A stretch of 64,000 nt of DNA, taken from Pusillimonas noertemannii. GTDB taxonomy: Bacteria; Pseudomonadota; Gammaproteobacteria; Burkholderiales; Burkholderiaceae_B. The DNA lies in the NCBI RefSeq assembly GCF_003096595.1, contig NZ_QEKO01000001.1, positions 1,302,001 through 1,366,000 on the forward strand, in the 5' to 3' direction. The position numbers were made by a program, and so were the translations under genes. Shown here piece after piece: positions 1 to 9,218 of the stretch (positions are counted from its first letter, which is position 1; every line of letters begins with the position of its first letter). The notes below the pieces were generated by a model. The model was not told where the DNA came from. It saw only the letters and a list, made by a program, of their open reading frames with translations, and ran no database searches.

Positions 1-1
1 G

Positions 2-1780
2 GGCCAGGGCACGGAACAGCAGGGCGGCTTTGCGCTGAACGGCGTGGGCAGCAGCTTTGCCTTCAACGGCAACACCACCATCGACGGCCCGGTTCAAGGC
101 GACGGCAGCAGCTTCAGCTTCATCGGCGCCAGCACCAATATCGTCGGTGCGCTGAACCTGCAGAACGGTTCGAGCATTTCCGGCGGCACCGGCAGCAACC
201 CCATCAACGTGCAGGGCAACACCGGGGTGGCTGGCGGCTCGACGCTGGGCGGCAACCTGAATATTGCGGGCCAGTTGAGCAGCAGTAATTCCTTCATCGC
301 TCCGGGTAACTCCATCGGCACGATCTCGGTCGATACGCTGGGCTCGGTCTCGGGCTCGGTGTTCGAGTTCGAAGTCGACGGCAACGGCCAGGCCGACTTG
401 CTGGTGGTGCGCAACGGCGATGCCGACCTTGCCGGTTCGTCGCTCAAGGTCGACCAGTACGAAGGCTATCGCCTTGACCACGACTACACCATTATCCGGA
501 CCGAAGCCGGCAATGTGGTGAACACCTTCGACAGCGAGCAACTGGGTGACACCTTTGCCGGCACGCTGGTCAAGCTCGACCCGGTGAAGTACGGTGCGCA
601 AGACGTCAAGGTAAGCCTGTCGGTGAACACCGCGGCCATCGACCGCACTGGCTATTCGGCTAACCAGATCGCCACGCTGGACGGCGTATTGTCGGTGGCG
701 GGTGATAACGCCTCGGCCGATGCCACGTTGCTGATGCAGCCCGACGCCCGCAAGGACGCGCTGAACCAGCTGTCGGGCGAACTGCACGGCAGCACGCAGG
801 CGGCCTTGCTGCAAACCAGCAACCTGGTCTCGCGCACGCTCAGCGCCCGCATGCGCGGCAACCTGGGCGCGGGCATGCAGCCGGGCGCACCCACGGCCCA
901 GGCCGGTGGCGCGGTGGCCGGCTCCATGCCGACCTCGACGGCCTACCCGCTGTGGGCCCAGGTGGTGGGCAACTGGAACACGCTCGATAGCGACGGCAAC
1001 GCGGCCAAGGTCAAGACCAACACGGCAGGCCTGTTCATCGGCGGCGACGTCGGTGTGGGCTCGGGCTGGCGCGTGGGCGGCGCCCTGGGCTACACCGACG
1101 GCCGGGTCAAGGTCGATGACCGCGACTCGCGCTCGGACGTGGGCACGTTCACGGCCGCGCTGTACGGCGGCAACAGCTGGGATCAGGGCAACGGCAAGGT
1201 GAACTTCCTGGCCGGCGCAGCCTACAGCCACCACAGCATCGACACGCGCCGCAGCGTGAACGTGGGCGGCAACCAGACGCTCAAGGCCGACTACAGCGCG
1301 CATACCACGCAGCTCTTTACCGAGTTGGGCTATGCGATGCCGGTGGGCGAGCGCAGTGTGGTCGAGCCCTATGTGGGCCTGGCCTGGCTGAGCCAGAAGG
1401 CACGCGGCTTTACCGAAGAGGGCGGTGCGGCGGCGCTGAGCGCCGACAGCCAGAAGGACGACGTCACGACCTTCACGCTGGGCCTGCGGGGCAAGACGGC
1501 GCTGAACGTGGGTTCGAACCCGGCGCACCTGTTTGCCGGGCTGGGCTGGCGCCATGCCTCGGGTGATGTCGACCCGGGCCGTAGTATGTCGTTCGTGCAG
1601 GGCGGTGGTGCGGCGTTCAATGTGGCCGGTGCGCCCATTGCCAAGAACGCGGCGGTGTTCGACCTGGGCGTGGAGATGTCGGTGGGCCGCAACACGGCCA
1701 TGGGCCTGGGCTACAGCGGCCAGTACGGCAACGACAACACCGACCACAGCGGTCAGCTGTATCTGCGCGCCCGCTTCTGA
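2..1780 (+). CDS. Autotransporter, C-terminal part with beta-barrel (5' end outside window)
   Basis: The reading frame is open to the left edge, so the N-terminus, including any signal peptide, is missing; 592 residues are visible. The first part is Gly/Ser/Asn-rich with repeated short strands, as in beta-helical passengers. A junction follows, and then roughly 278 residues starting near the YPLWAQVVGNW segment with alternating hydrophobic strands. The protein ends LYLRARF, with the terminal Phe typical of type V outer-membrane barrels recognised by the BAM complex. The family inserts the barrel in the outer membrane and displays or releases the passenger. No passenger activity can be read from what is present; no protease or adhesin motif was recognised. 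The next gene is on the same strand about 300 bases on, so this looks like the end of its transcription unit. Confidence 0.9.
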   Translation, partial: GQGTEQQGGFALNGVGSSFAFNGNTTIDGPVQGDGSSFSFIGASTNIVGALNLQNGSSISGGTGSNPINVQGNTGVAGGSTLGGNLNIAGQLSSSNSFIAPGNSIGTISVDTLGSVSGSVFEFEVDGNGQADLLVVRNGDADLAGSSLKVDQYEGYRLDHDYTIIRTEAGNVVNTFDSEQLGDTFAGTLVKLDPVKYGAQDVKVSLSVNTAAIDRTGYSANQIATLDGVLSVAGDNASADATLLMQPDARKDALNQLSGELHGSTQAALLQTSNLVSRTLSARMRGNLGAGMQPGAPTAQAGGAVAGSMPTSTAYPLWAQVVGNWNTLDSDGNAAKVKTNTAGLFIGGDVGVGSGWRVGGALGYTDGRVKVDDRDSRSDVGTFTAALYGGNSWDQGNGKVNFLAGAAYSHHSIDTRRSVNVGGNQTLKADYSAHTTQLFTELGYAMPVGERSVVEPYVGLAWLSQKARGFTEEGGAAALSADSQKDDVTTFTLGLRGKTALNVGSNPAHLFAGLGWRHASGDVDPGRSMSFVQGGGAAFNVAGAPIAKNAAVFDLGVEMSVGRNTAMGLGYSGQYGNDNTDHSGQLYLRARF

Positions 1781-2084
1781 TGGTGCAAGGGCCGGGGTGC
1801 ACGCCCCGGTCCGGCAGCCAGGGTGATGGACCGGCCTGCGTTGCGGGCCATGCAAGAAGACCATCGCAAGGCTGTTTCAAAAGAGCAATGACAATGGCCT
1901 GCAAGCAAATGCTTGCAGGCCATTGTCATTTGAAGATGCCGCCGGCCCGGACCGGGCCGGGCCGACTAGGCTTGCCAGGGCCTCGCCGACCGGAGGCAAG
2001 CCGGCAACTATTCCCAGGGAGTGCGCGGCCGCGGCGGCACTGCTATGCTGGCGATGTTCTTTTTACTGACTTCAGGAGCCCGCC
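1781..2084. other. Intergenic region between autotransporter and DUF924 gene
   Basis: This stretch of 304 bases holds the long hairpin at 1887-1930 and otherwise nothing recognisable. A weak TATGCT (2044-2049) could be a -10 box for the downstream gene, but no matching -35 is seen. An AGGAG ribosome binding site lies just before the ATG at 2085. Short open frames here look like shadows. Confidence 0.5.
1887..1930 (+). terminator. Perfect 21-bp inverted repeat, probable transcription terminator
   Basis: Two 21-base arms (1887-1907 and 1910-1930) are exact reverse complements, separated by only two bases. In RNA the innermost pairs would open to a four-base AAAU loop. It lies 107 bases after the autotransporter stop codon. 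Only three T follow the right arm, so it is not a textbook intrinsic terminator. It could also be a repeat element or a processing site. Confidence 0.5.
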
Positions 2085-2648
2085 ATGGATGCCGCCCGTT
2101 CTGAAACCCGTTTCCCTCAAGCGCAAGAGGTCATTGAGTTCTGGCGGCAAGCGGGGCCGGCCAAGTGGTTTGCCAAAGACACCGAGTTCGACAAGGAATT
2201 TCTCAAGCGCTTCGGCGAACTGCATTTTGCGGCGGCGCGGCGCGAACTCGAAGCGTGGTGCCAACAGCCCGAATCCGCGCTGGCACTGGTGATCTTGCTG
2301 GACCAGCTGCCGCGCAATGCCTTTCGCGGCACCGGGCACATGTTTGCCACTGACCCGCTGGCCAAACTCTATGCGCAAAGGCTGCTCGATGCGGGCTTCA
2401 TCATGAAGCTCGACCCGCCCTTGCGGGTGTTTGCCTTCCTGCCCTTCACCCACTCCGAGAACCTGGCCGACCAGGAACTGTCGCTGCGGATGTATCGCGA
2501 ACATGCCGCTGATTCATTGTCTTGGGGAATCGAACACCTGGACATCGTCAAGCGCTTCGGCCGCTTCCCGCATCGCAATGCGAGCCTGGCGCGCGAGACG
2601 ACGCCGGAGGAACAGGCGTACCTGGACGGCGGCGGTTTCGCCGGCTGA
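2085..2648 (+). CDS. DUF924 family protein
   Basis: The 187-residue protein has the full pattern of the DUF924 family: an N-terminal VIEFWRQAGP segment with KWF, the central LLDQLPRNAFRGT motif followed by FATDPLA, then PFTHSENLADQ, and a C-terminal KRFGRFPHRN motif. Family members are all-helical soluble proteins with a TPR-like fold and no settled biochemical role; I do not assign one. The start is the ATG preceded by AGGAG at about 2073. It appears monocistronic, since the next gene starts over 300 bases later and is unrelated. Confidence 0.9.
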   Translation: MDAARSETRFPQAQEVIEFWRQAGPAKWFAKDTEFDKEFLKRFGELHFAAARRELEAWCQQPESALALVILLDQLPRNAFRGTGHMFATDPLAKLYAQRLLDAGFIMKLDPPLRVFAFLPFTHSENLADQELSLRMYREHAADSLSWGIEHLDIVKRFGRFPHRNASLARETTPEEQAYLDGGGFAG

Positions 2649-2966
2649 GCTGTGTTGCTGCATCGAGGCTCGTAACGATGCACGCATGACGTAGAGGCAC
2701 GCAGGTAATTTCTGCCGGCGCTGTGCATCACAACTGTCGGCTGGTAGCATAGGCGAAGCATGCCGCGTTTTTGGGCGGCCGCTTAAGTTCCATGTCAGCA
2801 CGCGCCCCTACCGCGGGTGTATGCTGGCCAGACGTTCCTACGAAACGGGCTCTCCGGCCAATGCCGGGTTTAAGTTTTCCGTCAGTGCCGGCGGGCCTGC
2901 TCCTTGCTGATGAGTGCGGCGGCAGGCATGGCGCCGCCGCATTCATATCGACACCGGGAAGACTGC
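2649..2966. other. Intergenic leader before the molybdenum hydroxylase operon
   Basis: This 318-base gap has no convincing gene, RNA or strong promoter. The open frame continues upstream of the chosen start at 2967 to 2904. Those extra codons precede an intact Tat signal peptide, so they are unlikely to be translated. A TAGCAT near 2747 could be a -10 element but lacks a clear -35. Confidence 0.4.
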
Positions 2967-5900
2967 ATGGCCAAACCTGATCCGTCCCGCCGCCGCTTTC
3001 TGAAGGCAAGCAGTATCGCTGGTCTTACGGCCTATATTGCGCCGTTCGGCAGCAGCGCCTATGCGGCCCTGTTTGAACAAGAGCTCTTGAGGCCAGTGCC
3101 CTGGGACGAACACACGGGCCTGGCTTCGTTTCGTGTCGATGGGCCGGCCAAGGTGCGGGGCGGCAAGATATTCGCGCTCGATGTGCGCGCCCGCGACCTG
3201 CCGCACTGGCCGCAGCATCAAAGCCACGCCCTCATACTGCGCGCCACCCGGGCCGACGCCCTGTACCAGGGCTTTGATCTTTCGCGCCTCGAGCCCGACC
3301 TGAAGCCCGACCGCATCGTCACCGCCGCCGATCTTGAGCGCGACGGCGTGGCCTTCACCGAATACTACGGCGAAGACATGCTGCTGCCCGAGGGAAAGAC
3401 GCCCGCCTACCTGGGGCACGCGGTGGCCATACTGATATTCCACGACTTCGCGCGCTTTCGCATGGCCAAGGACGCCCTGAAGTTCCAGAACGACGTGCTG
3501 CGTTATGGGGAACATACGGGACCCCTGCAGCGCGACCCCTGGGGCACGTTTCGCTTCGTCCGGGTGGGTGGCGAAACGCCCTTCGACGAAGACGTGTTCT
3601 CAAGCCTCAAGGACGCGCCGGTGTTTCCCAGCCAGATGCGCAAGCGGCTTCCGGTATGGCCCGACGGCAAGGCGCATGGCGAGCTGGGCGAAGAAGGCAT
3701 GTTCCATGCAAAACAGATAAGGGCCAGGCTGGAAGATCCGCCCGAAGACTGGCTGGTGCTGAACCGCAGCTACCAGACCCAATCGATCGATACGGCCGCG
3801 ATGGAATTGGACAGCGCCAATTGCTGGTTCGATGAAAAATCGCGCGTAATGCACATGGTCGTGCCCACGCAGTCGCCCAGCGAAGTGGCCGCCACGGCCG
3901 CATCCATGCTGGCCAAGTCTGTGTTCCAGGCCGACACGCTGATACTGCATCCCTGCTACACCGTGGGCTACGGCTCTAAAGATCATTTCAACATGCCTTT
4001 CTATGGCCTGGTCTGTGCGCTGTATGGCCAGGGCCGTCCCGTGCGCATCGCCAACGACCGCTACGAACAGTTCCAGACTTCGCTCAAGCGCCACGCCTTT
4101 CATATCGACTATCGCATAGGCATTGATCGAAGCACCGGCAAGATCCAGTCGTTTGTCGCCGACATGACGGCCGACGGTGGCGGCCGCTGCAATTTCTCGC
4201 CTTCGGTCGTCATGGTGGGCGCCACGGCGGCGCAGTCGGTCTATTACATTCCCCAGTCCGACCTTACCGCGCGCGCCGACGCGTCGCGCGCCATCGATGC
4301 CGGTTCGGCGCGGGGCTATGGCACGCTGCAGTCCATGGCCGCCACGGAAATGCTGGTCGACGAGGCGGCGGTCAAGCTGGGTTTCGATCCCATCGAGTTT
4401 CGCCTGCGCAATGCGTTCAAGACCGGCATGAAGAATACGCAGGGCGCCATTCCCGCCGGGGCGCTCCGGGCGGACGAGGTCATGGAAAAGGCCAGGCAGC
4501 ATCCCATCTGGCAAGAGCGGCAGCGGCGCAAGCAGGACTACGAGGCGCAACATCCGGGGCGCCTGTATGGGGTGGGCTTTGCCTGTGTGCAGAAAGACTT
4601 CGGCACCGGAGCCGAGTCTTCCATTGCCAAGGTCGAAATCACGCCGGAAGGCAAGGTGCTGCTGCGCCATACGGGCACCGAGATAGGCACCGGCACCGTC
4701 ACTTCGCAGGCCCTGGCCTGTGCGCAGTGGCTGGGTTCGCCGGCTACCGACGTGGGCTTTGCGCTGACCGACTGGCCCGACCTGCCCATCCATTCCAGCG
4801 GCGATCCCTACACCATGAGCCAGGAAGACCAGGACCGCCTGGCCGCCGACCCGGCCTGGACGCCCGCTTATGCTTCCCCGGCCAGCGCTTCGAATTCGGC
4901 CTACTACTACACCCACACCACGCGCGAGGCCTGTCGCCTGATATTCACGCATGGGCTGTGGCCCGCCGCCGTGTCGATCTGGAGCGAAGGCATCGGCTCG
5001 GGCCAGGCGGCGCCCTATGTGCTGCGGCGGGAAGACGCCCGCTGGACGGCGGGGCGCCTTACCGCGGCCGGCATGCAGCCCCTTGCTTTGGCGCAGCTTG
5101 CCGCCCGGGCCCACGAAATGGGGCTGGTGGTCGGCGCCGTGGTCCACGCCTTCAACCGCTGGCAGTGGGCCGAGGCCGATTTTCCCATCGGCGACGCCGC
5201 CGAGCGGCTGCCGCTCGACGCGCTGGCCCTGGCGTATGGGCAAGCGCCAGAGCCGGGCGCGGGGGCTTCGGCGGCCAGGCCTGGCGCCCAGGGGGGCGGC
5301 GCAGGCGCCGGAGCAGGCGAGCAAAGCCCCAACACGCGCCAGATGACGGGACAAGGCGGTGCGGACGCGGCTGGCGGAAATGACAGCGGCTCCATGGCCA
5401 AAGAGGGCGATGAAACCCCCACGTCGCCGAACCCGCCCGGCCAGCTGGGCCTGCCCTACGTAAGCAACACCGGGGTAGATCCCCTGATCGCGACCAGTTC
5501 GCGCACCGGGCTTTCGTACCAGGTGATTCCACGCAGCAAGGTGTATTACCCGCCCGTCCAGCGCAACAACGCCTCTGTCACCTATTACACGGCCATGGCC
5601 ACCCTGGCCGAAGTCTCGGTCGATCGGGGCAGCGGCAAGGTCGAACTGCTCAACCATCATTCGATCATCGAGTGCGGCAACCTGCTTTCGCCGCAGCTTG
5701 TGTCGGGCCAGATCGAAGGCGGCATCGCCATGGGCATCGGCCATGCCCTGTACGAGCACCTGCCGCTGTATGAAGACGGCCCGGGCAACGGCAGCTGGAA
5801 CTTCAATCGCTATCATCTGCCGCGCGCCACTGAAGTGGCCTTGTGGACGCAGACGGCCGAGGTCCTACCGCCGCTTTCCGACACCGATCCGCCCAAAGGC

Positions 5901-6023
5901 ATGGCCGAAGTGGTGATGATTCCCATTGTGGGCGCCATTGTGAACGGAATCGCCCACGCCTCGGGATTGCGTTTCTATTCGCTGCCTGTCACGGCGGAGC
6001 AGATACAGGAGGCCATGGAATGA
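2967..6023 (+). CDS. Tat-exported xanthine dehydrogenase-family molybdopterin-binding subunit
   Basis: This is the large catalytic subunit (1018 aa) of a molybdenum hydroxylase of the aldehyde oxidase/isoquinoline 1-oxidoreductase (IorB) type. The start at 2967 gives an N-terminus with SRRRFLKAS, a twin-arginine signal followed by a hydrophobic stretch and an Ala-x-Ala-like end, so export to the periplasm is inferred. The C-terminal half carries cofactor-binding sequence, including QIEGGIAMGIGHALYEH and a KGMAEVVMIP segment whose Glu matches the catalytic Glu of the family. Residues about 758-828 are an Ala/Gly/Pro-rich, apparently disordered insert that splits the cofactor domain. The next two genes supply the 2Fe-2S subunit and a cytochrome c, so electrons should leave through the respiratory chain. 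The substrate cannot be told from sequence (an aldehyde or N-heterocycle is likely). Confidence 0.9.
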   Translation: MAKPDPSRRRFLKASSIAGLTAYIAPFGSSAYAALFEQELLRPVPWDEHTGLASFRVDGPAKVRGGKIFALDVRARDLPHWPQHQSHALILRATRADALYQGFDLSRLEPDLKPDRIVTAADLERDGVAFTEYYGEDMLLPEGKTPAYLGHAVAILIFHDFARFRMAKDALKFQNDVLRYGEHTGPLQRDPWGTFRFVRVGGETPFDEDVFSSLKDAPVFPSQMRKRLPVWPDGKAHGELGEEGMFHAKQIRARLEDPPEDWLVLNRSYQTQSIDTAAMELDSANCWFDEKSRVMHMVVPTQSPSEVAATAASMLAKSVFQADTLILHPCYTVGYGSKDHFNMPFYGLVCALYGQGRPVRIANDRYEQFQTSLKRHAFHIDYRIGIDRSTGKIQSFVADMTADGGGRCNFSPSVVMVGATAAQSVYYIPQSDLTARADASRAIDAGSARGYGTLQSMAATEMLVDEAAVKLGFDPIEFRLRNAFKTGMKNTQGAIPAGALRADEVMEKARQHPIWQERQRRKQDYEAQHPGRLYGVGFACVQKDFGTGAESSIAKVEITPEGKVLLRHTGTEIGTGTVTSQALACAQWLGSPATDVGFALTDWPDLPIHSSGDPYTMSQEDQDRLAADPAWTPAYASPASASNSAYYYTHTTREACRLIFTHGLWPAAVSIWSEGIGSGQAAPYVLRREDARWTAGRLTAAGMQPLALAQLAARAHEMGLVVGAVVHAFNRWQWAEADFPIGDAAERLPLDALALAYGQAPEPGAGASAARPGAQGGGAGAGAGEQSPNTRQMTGQGGADAAGGNDSGSMAKEGDETPTSPNPPGQLGLPYVSNTGVDPLIATSSRTGLSYQVIPRSKVYYPPVQRNNASVTYYTAMATLAEVSVDRGSGKVELLNHHSIIECGNLLSPQLVSGQIEGGIAMGIGHALYEHLPLYEDGPGNGSWNFNRYHLPRATEVALWTQTAEVLPPLSDTDPPKGMAEVVMIPIVGAIVNGIAHASGLRFYSLPVTAEQIQEAME

Positions 6024-6580
6024 CCCTGCGCACCATACCTATCAGCCTTACCATCAACGGCAGCAAGGTCGGTCCGATCGAGGTGCCCGAAGGCCTGATG
6101 ATGATCGACTTCCTGCACGAGTACGCCAACCTTACCGGCACCAAGCTGGGCTGCGGGCAGGGCGTGTGCCATGCCTGCGCGGTCATTCTCGACAAAGAAG
6201 ACGGCAGCAGCACCACGGTGCGCAGCTGCATTACCGGCGTGGGGTTTTTCGCCGACCGCAGCATCCGCACAGTAGAGGGGCATGCCGAAGAAGCCGGCGG
6301 AGCGGGCGCCGCGACGCCATCGCCCGTACAGCAGGCCTTTCTCGAGCACTACAGTTTCCAGTGCGGCTATTGCACGCCGGGTTTCGTCAATGCGGCCACC
6401 GTACTGGTCGAGCGCTTGAAGCGCGAACCGATCGAACGCAACCGGGTCGAGCAAGTTGTCACTGAATCGCTGAACGAGCATATCTGCCGATGTACCGGCT
6501 ATGTGCGCTACCACATGGCGGTCCGCGACCTTATTCTTGCGACGCCGGGCCTGACCTGGGAGAACGCCGATGCGAGCTAG
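6020..6580 (+). CDS. (2Fe-2S)-binding subunit of molybdenum hydroxylase
   Basis: This 186-aa electron-transfer subunit has two iron-sulfur sites. The plant-ferredoxin type cluster uses C45, C50, C53 and C70 (CGQGVCHAC then C). The helical C-terminal cluster uses CGYC and CRCTGYV motifs. The ATG overlaps the stop of the large subunit (ATGA), showing translational coupling and setting the start. It has no signal peptide of its own. In this family the small subunit folds with its cofactors in the cytoplasm and is carried out by the Tat signal of its partner, which is inferred here too. It would pass electrons from the molybdenum site to the cytochrome encoded next. The frame overlaps that gene by 11 bases. 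Confidence 0.93.
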   Translation: MTLRTIPISLTINGSKVGPIEVPEGLMMIDFLHEYANLTGTKLGCGQGVCHACAVILDKEDGSSTTVRSCITGVGFFADRSIRTVEGHAEEAGGAGAATPSPVQQAFLEHYSFQCGYCTPGFVNAATVLVERLKREPIERNRVEQVVTESLNEHICRCTGYVRYHMAVRDLILATPGLTWENADAS

Positions 6581-7847
6581 AACGCGCAAACGCGGCTGGG
6601 GCATCTTGCTGGCTGTCGTCATCGTGCTGGGCGCAGGGGCCGTGGTGCTGCTGTCGGGCCTGCTCGACCCGCATTACGAAACCAGTGACGTCGACGGCCC
6701 CGAGGGCAACGACGCGCAGCTGTTGGCCCGCGGCAAGTACCTGGCCCAGGCGGGCGACTGCATGGCCTGCCATACCACCAAGGACGGCCCGCTATATGCG
6801 GGGGGCGTGCCGATAGAAACACCCTTCGGCACCATCTACGGCACCAACATCACCCCCGACAAACAGCACGGCATAGGCGAGTGGACATCGGCCGACTTCT
6901 ACCGCGCCCTGCACGACGGGCTGGCGCCCGAGCACCCGCTTTATCCCGCCATGCCCTACACCACCTATCGCGGCATCTCGCGCGAAGACAGCGACGCCCT
7001 TTACGCCTACCTGCGCACCGTGCCGCCCATCGCCGTGCCCGACAAGCCCACTGAAGTTCCCTTTCCGTTCAACATGCGCTTTCTCATGCGGGGCTGGAAC
7101 CCGCTCTTCCTGAAGGACGAACTGCCCGATGTTTCACAGGGCGAGTCGCAGCAGTGGCTGCGCGGGCGCTACCTGACCAATTCCCTGGGGCATTGCACCG
7201 AATGCCACACCCCGCGCGGCGTGTTCGGCCAACTGAAGCTGGGCTCCACTTTCGAGGGCGGGGAGTTGGGAGAGCTGAATTCGCCCGACATCACTCCCGA
7301 AGGCCTGGCGCGCCGGGGCTGGACACCCGAACATCTGCAGCGCTTTCTGGCATTGGGTCTTTCGCCGCTGGGCTCGGCCTATGGCGACATGTACGAGGCC
7401 TTCCATTTCAGCACGCGCCATCTCAGCCAGGAAGACAATCAGGCGATGGTGGCCTACCTTACGGGCGATCAGCCGCAGCCGCCGCAGGCCTTGCCCGAGC
7501 CGCCCCAAGAGCAAGAGGAAGCCCAGGCGGGGCTGACAACCGGCAGGTCGGTCTATCTGGCCGTATGCGCCGGCTGCCATGCGGTGAACGGCGAGGGCAA
7601 GCCGGGCGCCACCGTGGCGCTCAAGGGCAATAGCACGGTGCGCAATGCCGATGCGCACAATCTCGTCCATGTCATATTGCACGGCCTCGAGGCGCGCTCG
7701 TTTCCCGAGGGCGACCGCCAGTCCATGCCGGGCTTCGCAGACGAACTGACCGACGAGCAGATCGCCCGGCTGGCCAATCATCTGCGCACCCGCTGGGGCG
7801 GGCAGAAGGGCGACGTACAGCCTGGCGACGTGGGCGCTTTACGCTGA
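6570..7847 (+). CDS. Membrane-anchored tri-haem cytochrome c
   Basis: The 425-aa protein has one N-terminal hydrophobic segment (residues about 11-32) after a basic RARTRKRG start, so it is probably anchored in the inner membrane with its bulk in the periplasm. Three haem c sites are visible: CMACH (64-68), CTECH (about 209) and CAGCH (about 333). This is the layout of the cytochrome subunits of alcohol dehydrogenases and of nicotinate or isoquinoline-type oxidoreductases. The start overlaps the 2Fe-2S gene, so all three are one operon. The probable role is to accept electrons from the 2Fe-2S subunit and pass them to quinone or a terminal oxidase. Its 3' end overlaps the convergent permease gene by 9 bases. 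Confidence 0.92.
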   Translation: MRARTRKRGWGILLAVVIVLGAGAVVLLSGLLDPHYETSDVDGPEGNDAQLLARGKYLAQAGDCMACHTTKDGPLYAGGVPIETPFGTIYGTNITPDKQHGIGEWTSADFYRALHDGLAPEHPLYPAMPYTTYRGISREDSDALYAYLRTVPPIAVPDKPTEVPFPFNMRFLMRGWNPLFLKDELPDVSQGESQQWLRGRYLTNSLGHCTECHTPRGVFGQLKLGSTFEGGELGELNSPDITPEGLARRGWTPEHLQRFLALGLSPLGSAYGDMYEAFHFSTRHLSQEDNQAMVAYLTGDQPQPPQALPEPPQEQEEAQAGLTTGRSVYLAVCAGCHAVNGEGKPGATVALKGNSTVRNADAHNLVHVILHGLEARSFPEGDRQSMPGFADELTDEQIARLANHLRTRWGGQKGDVQPGDVGALR

Positions 7848-9137
7848 GGCCGAGCGCAGGCTTCCCGTGCGGCGGGTCGCCAGGGCCAGTACGAAGGTCA
7901 GCGCAAGGGTGGGCAGGGCCGAGCCGAAGCCGGGCGCCCACTGCGCCAGGCCGTGATAGAAGGCAATGCCCAGCAGCCACAGCGCGGCGCTTGCGGCGTC
8001 GACGCGGCGTTGCGGGGCATCGATATTGCCGCCCAGCGACAGACGGCCCAGAATCACGCCATACAGCGGCACGAATACCGAGCTGAGCGTCAGCAGGAAG
8101 GGCTCGAGGCTATGCATGGGCAGTACCATGGCCAGGCAGATGCTCAGCGCCGCCAGCGCAATACCCCAGCGCTTGATGCTCCATTTTGGTTTCAGGCTGT
8201 GGGCCGAGACCGATCCCGAATAGATGTCGCCATAGGCGTTGTCCAGTTCGTCGATCATGATCAGGCCCAGCGCGATCAGGCCGCCTTGCGCCAGCAGCAG
8301 GGCGCTGACCAGCCCGGTCTCGGGTTCCACCGCGCTTACGATCATTACCCCAAGGCCATAGCACCAGATATTGGCCACGGCATAGCCCAGCCAGACACCG
8401 CCCAGCGCACCGCGGCTGCTGCGGCCGTGGCGGGCGTAGTCGGCCACCAGGGGCAGCCAGGAAACCGGCATGGCGATGACCAGGTCCAGCGCCGAGAACA
8501 TGCCCATGCTTCCGTCGCCGGGCCGGTTCCAGAGTTCGGCCAGGCCGCTTGCCCGAAGCTGCCCGGCAAACTGCCAGGTGAGCCAGATCAGCGACAGCAC
8601 GACCAGGGGCAGGCCGAAGCGGGCGACAAAGCGCCGCACCAGGCCCACCATCGAACCCGAAAGCAGGGCGATCAGCACCCCGCCCCACAGCAGTGTGGGC
8701 AGTACGATGGCGGCGCTGCGGCCCAGGTCAAGGCCGAATGCCTCGCGTGCGATGGCGGCCGTGCTTTCGCGCATGATCACCAGCTCGAAGGTCGTCCAGC
8801 CCAGCAGCTGGATGATGTTCAGGAAGACGGGCAGCCGGGCGAACAGGCTGCCGTAGCTGCGATGCATGAGCCCGGCGCTGGACAGGCCGCTGTCGCAGCC
8901 CAGCTTGGCTACCCAGGCCAGCAGCGCCGCGCCGAGCATGGAGCCCAGCACGATGGCGAACACCGCTTCGCGCAGGCCGGTGGCCGGCACCAGGTAGGCG
9001 CCCACCTGCATGACCAGCAGGCCGACGCCCAGGCTGAACCACAGCGAAGCATGCTCGTGCCAGCCGAACACGCGCTCGTGTGCCGAAATGGGGGTAAGGG
9101 CGTGATTGCCGGATGTGGAGGAAGAGCTTGTTGTCAT
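7839..9137 (-). CDS. cytX: NCS1-family permease, probable hydroxymethylpyrimidine transporter CytX
   Basis: This polytopic membrane protein (432 aa from the ATG at 9137; 444 aa from an alternative ATG at 9173) resembles purine/cytosine permeases of the NCS1 family. It has about twelve hydrophobic segments, an N-terminal ERVFGWHEHASLWFSLGVG segment, and a conserved Gly-rich first helix. The decisive evidence for substrate is upstream: a TPP riboswitch at 9219-9296 on the same strand. NCS1 permeases under a THI box are CytX-type importers of the thiamine pyrimidine precursor, hydroxymethylpyrimidine. No thiamine biosynthesis gene lies alongside. Neither ATG has a clear Shine-Dalgarno sequence, so the exact start is uncertain. 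Without the riboswitch it could only be called a nucleobase permease. Confidence 0.85.
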   Translation of the reverse strand: MTTSSSSTSGNHALTPISAHERVFGWHEHASLWFSLGVGLLVMQVGAYLVPATGLREAVFAIVLGSMLGAALLAWVAKLGCDSGLSSAGLMHRSYGSLFARLPVFLNIIQLLGWTTFELVIMRESTAAIAREAFGLDLGRSAAIVLPTLLWGGVLIALLSGSMVGLVRRFVARFGLPLVVLSLIWLTWQFAGQLRASGLAELWNRPGDGSMGMFSALDLVIAMPVSWLPLVADYARHGRSSRGALGGVWLGYAVANIWCYGLGVMIVSAVEPETGLVSALLLAQGGLIALGLIMIDELDNAYGDIYSGSVSAHSLKPKWSIKRWGIALAALSICLAMVLPMHSLEPFLLTLSSVFVPLYGVILGRLSLGGNIDAPQRRVDAASAALWLLGIAFYHGLAQWAPGFGSALPTLALTFVLALATRRTGSLRSASA

Positions 9138-9218
9138 GTCGTTGCCGTCGGTAAAGGCAGGAGCGGCAGGCATGGCAAGAAGCGGGTGCGCGCAGGCGCG
9201 GTGCTTCGGCGTGCATGG

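Noticed and set aside
3600-5816. Long open frame (738 codons) on the minus strand inside the molybdenum hydroxylase gene
   Set aside because: It is fully antisense to a clear family protein, has Arg/Gly/His-rich composition typical of GC-rich shadow frames, and no motif.
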